Shown here one piece after another: positions 49,716 through 57,388 of a stretch of 64,000 nt of DNA. The stretch lies in the IMG/VR virus record IMGVR_UViG_3300009159_008629, positions 1-64,000 of that record; one strand, written 5' to 3'. The notes below the pieces were generated by a model. It searched no databases. It worked only from the letters and a program-made list of their open reading frames with translations, and was not told the origin of the DNA. Each line of letters begins with the position of its first letter. Within the stretch, counting starts at the first letter, position 1. The DNA comes from a virus. The translations under genes were made by a program, and so were the position numbers.

Positions 49716-50465
49716 TCAGTTACCGATGTCGAATTTCGGTCTGATCTGGGGCATAGTCCAGACTTCCTTTCTTATTACTGTATTGACGGTGGCGTTCCGG
49801 ATTGTCCATTCCATCGATATGCCTTCTTTGTACCATATGATGTGAATCTTTCTCGGCACGAATGTTTTCCCAGGAAAATCGTATTCCGAGATCTCGGAGC
49901 TGGCTGTCATCGAGCCGTCCTCTCCATACAAATAGCTTCCTTTTATTGCCCCAGATTCGCCCACGAGGGTTCCTATCGTTGTTTTCTCGCCTAGATGGTT
50001 TTTCTCCTCCTTGAGGAACATTTGGCTTCCCCCCATCTTGATCTTTTCCCCTGTGGATTCCACCTTCGGTCTGACGCATGTCAGCATCCATTTGGGGTCC
50101 AGGGCTGGCTTCAGTTTGGTTTTCCCAATGTTGTCGAGGCTGGAGAAGTACAACCCATACGGCTTTCCGCGCCGTGACCAGTACCAGAGTTCGGAATCGT
50201 TTATTCCGACATCTATCTCCTTTCCAAGAACGCTTGAAGCCACCAGCCTGAATTTGTCGCCCTCGACACATATCGTGCCGTGAAGGCTGACGGAGATTCT
50301 TTGCCTAACCGTTATGAGTATTTCCGCATGCATGTTCTCGTAGGCAGCCAAAGGTTTCTCTTTGCCAGCAAGCCCTTCGCTTGTGCCTTTCGCTGATTTT
50401 GGATCGATTTTAATGGCAAAAAAAACGATTGGGATGATAAATAGAATCAAGAGTAGTTTTTTCAT
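49716..50465 (-). CDS. Secreted LolA-like protein
   Basis: MKKLLLILFIIPIVFFAIKI is a signal peptide or membrane anchor. The remaining residues suggest a LolA/LolB-like half-barrel: ENMHAEILITVRQRISVSLH, DKFRLVASSVLGKEIDVGIN, DSELWYWSRRGKPYGLYFSS. The G-IND-E-WYW-RR--P block resembles lipoprotein-sorting-like proteins that are abundant in Planctomycetes; this is from memory. It would act in the host envelope, perhaps as a lipid or lipoprotein carrier. No ribosome site; a TATGTA element lies just upstream. Confidence 0.7.
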   Translation of the reverse strand: MKKLLLILFIIPIVFFAIKIDPKSAKGTSEGLAGKEKPLAAYENMHAEILITVRQRISVSLHGTICVEGDKFRLVASSVLGKEIDVGINDSELWYWSRRGKPYGLYFSSLDNIGKTKLKPALDPKWMLTCVRPKVESTGEKIKMGGSQMFLKEEKNHLGEKTTIGTLVGESGAIKGSYLYGEDGSMTASSEISEYDFPGKTFVPRKIHIIWYKEGISMEWTIRNATVNTVIRKEVWTMPQIRPKFDIGN

Positions 50466-50498
50466 TACAGATACATAGTTTCAAACACGGAGAAAATC

Positions 50499-51275
50499 AT
50501 GATACCTTACCGCAAATGGAAGTTCCTAAACGAAAGCATATTCAACAGGACGCTCGGAATCACGAACCACCAATCGCTGGGGTTGATCAGCCCTTTCCTG
50601 ACCGCGCAGGATGGAGCTCAGGAAGTTACGTCCAACCAGGACGGGGAAGAAAACGTTCTCGTGGACGAAAAAAGCTCGCACGGCAAGAAAAAGAAGTCAG
50701 AGATGGAGAAAATGGAGAAGTGCAAATATTGTGGGTCGAAGATGAAGAAAGAACACATGGATGAAGACGAATATGAAAGTGACGAAGATGAGAGTGGCGA
50801 AGAGGATGAAGAGGAGGAAGAAGAGGAAGGCGAAGGCGAGGAAGAAGAGGAAGGCGAAGGCGAGAGTGGCGAAGAAGATGAAGATGGTGAAGACGAGGAT
50901 GAGGATGAAGATGGTGAAGATGAGGATGAGGGCGACATGGATGAATCCAAGAAGCATAAATCAAAGAAAGGCATGAAGCACATGAAGTGCATGAAGTGCA
51001 TGAAGGAATCCTTCAAGTACAATTTCATGAAGGGAAAAAAGGGCAAGAAAGTCAAGAAGGGCAAGAAGGTAGACAAGAAATCGGAAGGCGATGTCGCCGC
51101 CGATGGCAGTATTGACGCCATGGTAAAGAAACTCGTCAAGAAGGGAATGCCCGAGAAATTCGCGATGGTTATCGCCAAGAAGAAAGCAGAAAAGGCAAAG
51201 AACGAGTCGTCCTGGATGAATGATATTTTCGGCGGCGATCCCAACAAAAAGAACTATGACGGCATCAACGATTAG
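50499..51275 (+). CDS. Candidate internal head protein with acidic and basic low-complexity blocks
   Basis: MIPYRKWKFLNESIFN fits the capsid-targeting pattern and has L-N-E as L-x-E site. Then come a CKYCGSKM zinc-like motif near 76, an almost pure Glu/Asp/Gly/Ser run (about residues 88-150), a Lys/Met/Cys block (MKHMKCMKCMKES near 160-172), a lysine-rich block, and a helix DAMVKKLVKKGMPEKFAMVI near the end. 258 aa. The acidic run could displace DNA contacts, the basic part bind DNA. GGAG ribosome site. Confidence 0.78.
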   Translation: MIPYRKWKFLNESIFNRTLGITNHQSLGLISPFLTAQDGAQEVTSNQDGEENVLVDEKSSHGKKKKSEMEKMEKCKYCGSKMKKEHMDEDEYESDEDESGEEDEEEEEEEGEGEEEEEGEGESGEEDEDGEDEDEDEDGEDEDEGDMDESKKHKSKKGMKHMKCMKCMKESFKYNFMKGKKGKKVKKGKKVDKKSEGDVAADGSIDAMVKKLVKKGMPEKFAMVIAKKKAEKAKNESSWMNDIFGGDPNKKNYDGIND

Positions 51276-51303
51276 ATTTTAAGTCAATCAAATCCTCAAG
51301 TTT

Positions 51304-51340
51304 AAAAAAAGCCCCAAGTTTAAAAACTTGGGGCTTTTTT
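51304..51340. terminator. Bidirectional terminator overlapping a gene end
   Basis: AGCCCCAAGTTT-AAA-AACTTGGGGCT with A and T runs on both sides. It ends the 50499 transcript. On the minus strand the last codons and the stop of the 51320 gene lie within it. Confidence 0.85.
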
Positions 51341-52216
51341 CATTTCTTCTGCCATTCTCGAGATCCCCTCTTTGATTCCCACTTTTGGGATGAAGCCAAT
51401 TTCCCTTCTGGCTTTATCCATGCAAGCCAAGGTGAATGGCTGGTACGCCGACTCGTAAGGGTTGTCGATGTACTCGACCCCAATGTCTTTTCCCGTGGCT
51501 TCCTTTATTCCCTTCACGATGTCGTTCATGGATGTCGAAACGCCGCTCCCTATGTTGAAGACGTCGCTTTTCTCGTAATCGAGGCATTTGACGTTGGCGT
51601 CCACCACGTCATCCACCGAAACCCAGTCGCGACTTTGCTCCCCCCACTTGAAAAGCTTCAGGGTCTCCCCTTCAGTCGCCTTCCTGCACATCTGGTAGAC
51701 CATGCTGGCTCGCTTGCCCTTGTGGCTCTCCCTTGCCCCGTAAACGTTGAAGTAACGAAGCCCAATGGTCTGCACCCCAAAAAACTTCCCGAAGTCGGCA
51801 GTGAGCATTTCCAGTATGTCCTTGGACATCGAGTATGGACTCAACGGCGAGGTCTCCATGTCTTCCCTGTACGGAGGCTCGAGCTTCCCATATACGGACG
51901 CGCTGCTGGCATAGATTATTTTCCTGCACCCTAAAAGCCGAACTAAGCCGAACACGTCCAGCGACCACTTGCAGTTGGACCGGAACATGCTTTCCCTGTC
52001 GCTGTCAGTCGTGTCGTTGTTCGCAGCTTGGTGAAAACAGACATCTATCTTCCCCAAGCTCCTCAGATCGCTCAAGGTGTTGACGAAGTGGTGATGGTTG
52101 CATTTCTGTTCGGAAGGCGAACCCATTATTGCCACCTCGTGTCCGAGACGGTGCAGCTTGTCGGCGAGACAAGAGCCTATGAATCCGGTGCCGCCAGTAA
52201 CAAGAATTAAAGACAT
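51320..52216 (-). CDS. NAD-dependent sugar epimerase, HldD-like
   Basis: MSLILVTGGTGFIGSCLADK is the Rossmann loop of short-chain epimerases; YASSASVYGK near 104 and YSMSK near 128 give the Ser/Tyr-x-x-x-Lys catalytic set. FNIGSG near 220 and VEYIDNPYESAYQPFTLACM near 247 resemble ADP-heptose epimerase (HldD). 298 aa. It would supply a nucleotide sugar for the window's glycosyltransferases. Confidence 0.82.
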   Translation of the reverse strand: MSLILVTGGTGFIGSCLADKLHRLGHEVAIMGSPSEQKCNHHHFVNTLSDLRSLGKIDVCFHQAANNDTTDSDRESMFRSNCKWSLDVFGLVRLLGCRKIIYASSASVYGKLEPPYREDMETSPLSPYSMSKDILEMLTADFGKFFGVQTIGLRYFNVYGARESHKGKRASMVYQMCRKATEGETLKLFKWGEQSRDWVSVDDVVDANVKCLDYEKSDVFNIGSGVSTSMNDIVKGIKEATGKDIGVEYIDNPYESAYQPFTLACMDKARREIGFIPKVGIKEGISRMAEEMKKAPSF

Positions 52217-52274
52217 ATTGAAAATTTAACCTCACGCCATTAAAGTAGGGTCGAATTCATGTTTTGGGGAAAAA

Positions 52275-52994
52275 ATGAGAAAAAACATCTTATTCTATTT
52301 CGACAATTACTGCAATATCGGGCTAAGCCCGATTGTCGTCAACTTCATGTCCAAGAAACCGGTGCTGGCTGGCTGGAACGAAAACTACAACCAAAAAAGG
52401 TGGAGATCCATATTGTGTCGCGACGAACGCGACTTCAACATAGCCATACTTCTCGGCAGGATCGTGGACGTCGAGGCTGACTCAGACGAGGGCAACGAAC
52501 TGCTTCAAAGCCTCATAGGCGACAGCAAGCATCCATGTTTCAAGAGCAGCAGGTCGGTCCACCACCTTTTCCTGAACCCAGACCCGTCGCTGACAATGAA
52601 GGTGTACCACGGCATAGAGTTCAGGGGGAACAAGGTTTGCAGCGTGATGCCGCCATCGGTGCACGAGGACGGAACGGAGTACAGGTTCCTCAAGTCGAGC
52701 CAGCTTCCGATACCCCAGATGCCGGACGACCTCTTGCGTTTCTATTGGGGTAACAGGAAGGCGGAGATGGATTTGGCGTCACCAAGGAAGCCAGCCAAGC
52801 CGAAAGTGAAGAAGGACCACAAAAGGCTTGCCTGCCCGGAGTGCAAGAAGACTGTCTACATCCACAAGAAGAGGCTGGTCTTGGAGGTTCGTTCCTTTTC
52901 CCAAAAAGGCATGTCTTGGTCATGCAGGTCATGCAGGACGATAGATGTCAGGGATTCATGCAGGACGATAAGGTCACAGACCGCAAAGGAATGA
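52275..52994 (+). CDS. PrimPol-like protein with C-terminal zinc finger
   Basis: 239 aa, start after GGGGAAAA. KPVLAGWNENYNQKRWRSIL, IAILLGRIVDVEADSDEGNE near 57, SSRSVHHLFLNPD near 90 and SVMPPSVHEDGTEYRF near 115 follow the order of the bifunctional primase/polymerase (Prim-Pol) domain. The usual D-x-D reads VEAD, so the metal site may be altered. Near 185-215 CPECKK and CRSCR could bind zinc. It lacks a helicase part. Possible primer synthesis or DNA binding role. Confidence 0.6.
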   Translation: MRKNILFYFDNYCNIGLSPIVVNFMSKKPVLAGWNENYNQKRWRSILCRDERDFNIAILLGRIVDVEADSDEGNELLQSLIGDSKHPCFKSSRSVHHLFLNPDPSLTMKVYHGIEFRGNKVCSVMPPSVHEDGTEYRFLKSSQLPIPQMPDDLLRFYWGNRKAEMDLASPRKPAKPKVKKDHKRLACPECKKTVYIHKKRLVLEVRSFSQKGMSWSCRSCRTIDVRDSCRTIRSQTAKE

Positions 52995-53576
52995 AGCCGC
53001 GTATTCCACGTCCACCTTGGTTATCGAGTGACCGCCGTCTTGCTTCTCTATCGTGGTGATCACGTGACCTTCCCTGAGAAGGGCGTTCTTGGTCGGCATG
53101 AACCTCTCGCCGTAGCCGAACGTGTTGTCGTCCCGCGCGTGGATCATGAGGCATGGGGTCCTGTGCTGGTTTTTCTTGACTCTCGAAACGTCCAGGATGC
53201 ATCCGCTGTGGCACACGGCAGCCATGAACCGGTTCGACATGGATACCTCCAGCGCCATCACCCCTCCGGCGGAGTATCCCGAAAGTATTGTCTTGAGAGG
53301 GTCGACGTTTTCGTCCGACGACAGCCTGTTCACGAATTCGTTGACGTTCTTCACCGACTTGCATATGCCAGACACGGATTCGGACTGGTTCAGAAGTCCG
53401 TTCGGCTTGGGATACCATTCCGTCTCGGGACTCATGGCTATTAGGTTGAACGACTCTTCTATCTTCTTGTTTTCCCGATAGAGGCTCATGAGTTCTTCCG
53501 GGTCTTGACCCCTTCCCGAGAATATGAGTATCGTCTTTTCCTTTTTCGTATTTTTTCTTTTCAGGAAACTGAACAT
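52974..53576 (-). CDS. Alpha/beta hydrolase (esterase/peptidase type)
   Basis: Start MFSFLKRKNTKKEKTILIFS at 53576, overlapping the amidoligase stop. ILSGYSAGGVMALEVSMS near 95-112 has the nucleophile elbow G-x-S-x-G; MIHARDDNTFGYGERF near 145 supplies Asp and DGGHSIT near 180 the His. 200 aa, resembling phospholipase/carboxylesterase family 2. Its pairing with a phage amidoligase suggests that it cleaves or transfers a peptide or ester in the same pathway. Confidence 0.78.
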   Translation of the reverse strand: MFSFLKRKNTKKEKTILIFSGRGQDPEELMSLYRENKKIEESFNLIAMSPETEWYPKPNGLLNQSESVSGICKSVKNVNEFVNRLSSDENVDPLKTILSGYSAGGVMALEVSMSNRFMAAVCHSGCILDVSRVKKNQHRTPCLMIHARDDNTFGYGERFMPTKNALLREGHVITTIEKQDGGHSITKVDVEYAASFLCGL

Positions 53577-54487
53577 TTGATGTTCCACTCCTTGTAGAAG
53601 TCGAATTTCTTGTCCTGCATCTCGTATATCTGCGATATCAGGCTGTGCGGCAGGTGCCCTTCGACTATGTGCATGAAGTTGCTTGCCTTTTTGCGGTCGC
53701 AGGAGTTTATGCATTGCCTGAGAAGGTCTATGTCGTACCCGAAACAGGAGTGAGCCTTCAAGACGTCATCGTCGTCGAGGAGCGACTCATCCACCGCCCA
53801 GAATTTCTTGTGACCGCCATCCTCCACGAAATCTATGGTGAACTCCGTCAGGTCGTAAACCAACTCGAGAAGCTTGGGGCTTTTGACCCAGAAGTTTCCT
53901 AGGCACCTGTACTCGAGTCCGTGCTCGGGGATCCTGTGGCTTCCCGCGTGACCGTACACGTTCCTCCGGAAGACCTGTGTGGCGTCATGGTCGAGAAGTA
54001 CTGATGGAAGACCTATGAACAGGTCCATCATCCTTATGACGTTGAGCATCTCCATGCCATCGTTGAGCAGTTCGTTTTCGCCGATGTGGATGTGTCCCCC
54101 GGCTGTCCTGAATCCGGTGGTCTCTATGATCTCCTGGGGCGGGAGGACTTGCTCGAGCGTGTACGCGCAGTACTCCGGGTTGCAGCCGGCTATCCTCGCC
54201 TCCCTTTCGGTGAGTTCGCTGTCCGGGAACCAGTTGGACGACTCGACCTTTATCTCGTGTTCGTGCAACTCCTCGTTGAGGAGGTCGATGGCGTCCCTGA
54301 AGTTGTCGACGGCGTTCATCTTGCTGTAGCTTGGCTTGACCTGCATCTCGGCAAGCACGTTGTCGTAGTACACGGACGCGCCATTCACGGTTTTTCTTTT
54401 TTCTTTGCTCGGAAGCAACCGTATGGCGCTCCTTAGATTGCCATTGTTGGAAACAAAGACTTCTGGGTCTGAACCGAAAGAGAACAT
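53561..54487 (-). CDS. COOH-NH2 ligase (amidoligase), phiEco32 type 2
   Basis: Start MFSFGSDPEVFVSNNG follows AGGAGGTCTC. The order SFGSDPEVFV, SVYYDNVLAEMQVKP near 44, GCNPEYCAYT near 104 and GFRTAGGHIHIGE near 130 are the metal- and ATP-binding signatures of the glutamine-synthetase-like COOH-NH2 ligases first noted in phage phiEco32. Such enzymes form amide bonds between a carboxyl and an amine, perhaps to tag peptides or modify cell wall. 308 aa. The alpha/beta hydrolase follows with overlap, and a 251-aa unknown gene precedes. Confidence 0.85.
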   Translation of the reverse strand: MFSFGSDPEVFVSNNGNLRSAIRLLPSKEKRKTVNGASVYYDNVLAEMQVKPSYSKMNAVDNFRDAIDLLNEELHEHEIKVESSNWFPDSELTEREARIAGCNPEYCAYTLEQVLPPQEIIETTGFRTAGGHIHIGENELLNDGMEMLNVIRMMDLFIGLPSVLLDHDATQVFRRNVYGHAGSHRIPEHGLEYRCLGNFWVKSPKLLELVYDLTEFTIDFVEDGGHKKFWAVDESLLDDDDVLKAHSCFGYDIDLLRQCINSCDRKKASNFMHIVEGHLPHSLISQIYEMQDKKFDFYKEWNIKCSVS

Positions 54488-54495
54488 GAGACCTC

Positions 54496-55251
54496 CTAGA
54501 AAAGGTGCCACCTTGGTACAACCACACTTGAACCAGCTATTTTCTTTCTAATTTCGTTAGTATATGATAGTATGCCCGTATCATTATGGATGCGGTCTGC
54601 CGTCAGATTTGGGTAGTTCTTTTCCATCTTTTTGTAGAATATCTTCCCGTCGCCCATCTTGATGATCTTCTCCATGCCGAGGAACGAGTCTCTGAGGAGC
54701 GTGGAATCCTTGTTCTGGTATGGCTTTATCCTTTCCGAGATCATGTCGCCAACGGTCTTTTGGAACGAGTTTCCGGGCTTGTGAGCCATGCCAACCCTTA
54801 CGAGAAGAACGAACAGGGATATCATCGGCGGGGCTTTCAGCCATCTTTTTGAGCCCCTCACCATCCAGCACCCTTTTTCGCACCTTCTGGTCTCGCTCTT
54901 TCTCATCCCCAACATTTTCTCCATCTCGTTGATGAACAGGATGGAGTTCCCGATGTTCTCGTCGAAATTAGCGTCGCCGTTGCTCCTGAAAAGCATGCGG
55001 AGCTCGTCCATGTGCATCCTCGGATTCCTTTCCGGGTTGTACATGAAGTTGAATATGTTTATGGGTTTGTTGCGTATGTTGGAGAAAATTATGGTCTGGA
55101 GGAAGTCCTTGCAGAACAAAAATTCGTGGCATTGCTCGTATTCGTCCGAAACGAACGAGAACTCCAGACCTTTCTTGTATATTTGAAGTATGTTCAAATT
55201 TCTTCTCTTTGATTCATACCACTTGATTCTACGAGAACAATTTTCCATCAT
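54496..55251 (-). CDS. Hypothetical protein, 251 aa
   Basis: Soluble, basic, mixed helices; RRCEKGCWMVRGSKRWLKAP near 121 has two cysteines. No family recognised. It is the first gene before amidoligase and hydrolase and ends 8 bases before the amidoligase start, so it may belong to the same pathway. It is under the sigma70-like promoter at 55269-55298. Confidence 0.7.
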   Translation of the reverse strand: MMENCSRRIKWYESKRRNLNILQIYKKGLEFSFVSDEYEQCHEFLFCKDFLQTIIFSNIRNKPINIFNFMYNPERNPRMHMDELRMLFRSNGDANFDENIGNSILFINEMEKMLGMRKSETRRCEKGCWMVRGSKRWLKAPPMISLFVLLVRVGMAHKPGNSFQKTVGDMISERIKPYQNKDSTLLRDSFLGMEKIIKMGDGKIFYKKMEKNYPNLTADRIHNDTGILSYTNEIRKKIAGSSVVVPRWHLF

Positions 55252-55268
55252 AGGTCCTATTACTTCAA

Positions 55269-55298
55269 ATTATAAGGTAATTCGTGAATCTAGTTCAA
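55269..55298 (-). promoter_or_regulatory. Sigma70-like promoter for the amidoligase operon
   Basis: Minus strand: TTGAAC (55293-55298), 18-base spacer, TATAAT (55269-55274), 18 bases before the ATG at 55251. Host polymerase would express the operon early. Confidence 0.6.
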
Positions 55299-55306
55299 TA
55301 TATAAT
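55299..55306 (+). promoter_or_regulatory. Candidate late promoter, TATATAAT
   Basis: Two bases before the ATG at 55309, with no ribosome site between, as in the 1371-1745 gene. Confidence 0.35.
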
Positions 55307-55308
55307 TT

Positions 55309-55608
55309 ATGAAAGGTTTCACGCAATTTCTTGAAAATAACAATGTCGACTCAGAAATAATACACATGTATCTGAATGGCGACGGAGTCTCCGTTTCCGA
55401 TATAGGTGCGAACTATGGGAAATCCGAGACGGATGTATATAGGATTCTGAGGGCGAACAGCATCAATCCGAACAGGAAAGGTGTCCACCACGAGAAGGTC
55501 AGGAGTCTTTCCAGGCTTGGGTGGGGAATTCACGAGATATCCTCCATGACCGGATACTCTACTAGGAACGTTCGTTACATACTTAAGAGGGAACATGGCT
55601 CTATCTGA
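55309..55608 (+). CDS. Helix-turn-helix protein with capsid-targeting-like N-terminus
   Basis: MKGFTQFLENNNVDSEI starts the 99-aa protein and fits the targeting pattern. Two helix-turn-helix units follow: DGVSVSDIGANYGKSETDVY near 25-44 and RLGWGIHEISSMTGYSTRNV near 68-87. No ribosome site is seen; the message may be leaderless. A sequence-specific DNA-binding protein with a packaging signal could act at the first moment of infection. It overlaps the next gene by 14 bases. Confidence 0.7.
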   Translation: MKGFTQFLENNNVDSEIIHMYLNGDGVSVSDIGANYGKSETDVYRILRANSINPNRKGVHHEKVRSLSRLGWGIHEISSMTGYSTRNVRYILKREHGSI

Positions 55609-56437
55609 TGGCGACATAAAACTGTTTTACTCCGGAGGTGTCGGCAACAATGACCCGGACACCAGCCTCGGAGGCGATATATCGAACACGCCATTGACCA
55701 GCACGAGGATTTTCGACCTTGTGACTTCCACGCAGGCAGCAGCCGGCAGCATAGACTACAGGTGTATGTACTTCAACAACATAAATGAGGTTTCTTCCCT
55801 GTACGACTCCTTGGTCTACATAGAGAGCCAGACGGAGTTGGGGGCTGAAATCTCCATAGGGGCGGAGTCATTGGACGAAAGGCAGGACGTGTACGTCACG
55901 AAAGCCACGTCCGTATCCAGTGGCTCTTTCATCATGAGTCACTATGATTTCTTCACGGATTCCGACATTCATTTCACCGTGGCAATGGATCCGAACATAT
56001 CTGTATGGGCTTCCAATTTCCAGACCGCGATCAGATCGGTATCGGGATTGGAGACGGTAACGGTTAACGCCTCGTACTACGGGACGACGGCGCAGTTCAG
56101 CGTCCTGTTTGGAGGAGACGCTTCCGGGAAAAGATACTACGAGTCCATGAATCTCGTGAGCCTTTCGCAGTCGTTTATTGATGTCGGAAGTTCGCTGTCC
56201 GTCATCGATGTCTTCAAGGGTGCGCCGAAACTCAAGGTTGCCGAGGAGATAAACAGCGAGACGACGCTGCCCGCGAACATATCTTTCCTTTCGAACTCCT
56301 TGTCGTCGCCGATCAACGTGGGCGAGTTCAAGGCTGGGGAGTTTTTCGCAGTATGGGTGAGAAGAGTGGTCGCAGCCGGCACCGCCCCCATGGAGAACGA
56401 CGGATTCAGGATCAGGATCAAGGGTGGCACCATATGA
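55595..56437 (+). CDS. Virion structural protein, 280 aa
   Basis: MALSDGDIKLFYSGGVGNND, then PDTSLGGDISNTPLTSTRIF and DYRCMYFNNINEVSSLYDSL match a widespread phage structural protein with beta-sandwich layout (fibre, capsid decoration or neck). The end GEFFAVWVRRVVAAGTAPME, GFRIRIKGGT is typical. Ribosome site AAGAGGGAAC. Coupled to the next gene by ATGA. Confidence 0.75.
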   Translation: MALSDGDIKLFYSGGVGNNDPDTSLGGDISNTPLTSTRIFDLVTSTQAAAGSIDYRCMYFNNINEVSSLYDSLVYIESQTELGAEISIGAESLDERQDVYVTKATSVSSGSFIMSHYDFFTDSDIHFTVAMDPNISVWASNFQTAIRSVSGLETVTVNASYYGTTAQFSVLFGGDASGKRYYESMNLVSLSQSFIDVGSSLSVIDVFKGAPKLKVAEEINSETTLPANISFLSNSLSSPINVGEFKAGEFFAVWVRRVVAAGTAPMENDGFRIRIKGGTI

Positions 56438-56952
56438 TTCGCATATTTAGCTTGATGCTTGCGTTTTCCCTCATGGCTGGAGAGCAGCACCAGCAATATT
56501 CTCCGACCGTGGCTGAATACGAAAGCAAGGTTGAGCAATCGAAGAAAATGACGATTGGCGTGTTTTCCCACAAGACATGGGAGAAAATAATCCTCAAGAG
56601 GAAGTCCGATGGGGCGGAGACTGCTTGGTCCGACCTGGACCAGCACGACAAGGACGTTTTCTGCTTCGTCGTAGGAAACAGGACGCTCAGTTCCCTGATG
56701 AAGCTGGAGGAGTTCTGGGTCGAGGAACTCAAGAAGTTCGAAAAACCGAACCACAAGCTGATCGGTTCATCCGATTCCAGACCAGCCGTCAGGTCTGAGG
56801 TCAACGCGTATCTGGATAGCATTGTTTCCACCAGAAAGTCTTTTGCCGCGGAATTCGAGATTTTCAGCAAATATTTTTTTTCTAGGTACGCAGATGAGCT
56901 TACCCGGGAAGACATCATGAGTTATAATAATAAGATATCAAACTCGAAATAG
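56434..56952 (+). CDS. Secreted or periplasmic hypothetical protein
   Basis: MIRIFSLMLAFSLMAGEQHQ is a short signal peptide with probable cleavage after ALMAG-like residues. The mature 155 aa are helical and charged (EYESKVEQSKKMTIGVFSHK, LDSIVSTRKSFAAEFEIFSK). No family recognised. Its start overlaps the structural gene stop (ATGA). It could be an envelope-acting or spanin-like protein, but there is no lipobox. Confidence 0.65.
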   Translation: MIRIFSLMLAFSLMAGEQHQQYSPTVAEYESKVEQSKKMTIGVFSHKTWEKIILKRKSDGAETAWSDLDQHDKDVFCFVVGNRTLSSLMKLEEFWVEELKKFEKPNHKLIGSSDSRPAVRSEVNAYLDSIVSTRKSFAAEFEIFSKYFFSRYADELTREDIMSYNNKISNSK

Positions 56953-56959
56953 GTCATTC

Positions 56960-57388
56960 ATGGAAAATTGTCCTCTGTCGAACCAGCCCTGCAGCAACTC
57001 GAAGAACCTCCAGTACACGTTTTCTCAGGAAGAGGATTTCGTTTCGCATAACATATGCCAGAACTGCCCTTATTTCTTTATATTCAAGGATCTTCTTTTT
57101 TTGACCTGCGAACTTTGCGGCACATGTTACATGGAAATACAGAGGACGAAGAAATTCGGCTGCCCCAAGTGCTATGAGAAATTCAATGAGGTCGCGAAAT
57201 CATTCTTTTCAATTTGCCAAACTTCGCTCACGCACACCGGCAAGAAGCCTGACATTCTAAATTCGCTCGACGTAATCCAGCTTGTTCAAAAGATGGACAA
57301 AGCCATATTTGCCGAGGACTACGAACTTGCCGACAGGTGCAAGAAGATAATCATTCAGAGAGCCATGAGTCAATATCCGAAGGATTGA
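56960..57388 (+). CDS. McsA-like zinc protein with UVR motif
   Basis: 142 aa. HNICQNCPYFF near 31, TCELCGTCYME near 49 and KKFGCPKCYEKFNEV near 64 give the CxxC pairs of McsA, and AIFAEDYELADRCKKIIIQR near 113-132 is a UvrB/UvrC (UVR) interaction helix. Bacterial McsA activates the arginine kinase McsB that marks proteins for ClpCP. No kinase is in the window. A phage copy might redirect host proteolysis. It overlaps the convergent subtilase gene by 38 bases. Confidence 0.75.
   Translation: MENCPLSNQPCSNSKNLQYTFSQEEDFVSHNICQNCPYFFIFKDLLFLTCELCGTCYMEIQRTKKFGCPKCYEKFNEVAKSFFSICQTSLTHTGKKPDILNSLDVIQLVQKMDKAIFAEDYELADRCKKIIIQRAMSQYPKD

Noticed and set aside
50618-51247. Serine-rich 209-aa minus-strand frame
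   Set aside because: It is the antisense reading of the GAA/GAG repeat; poly-Ser is a typical artefact there.
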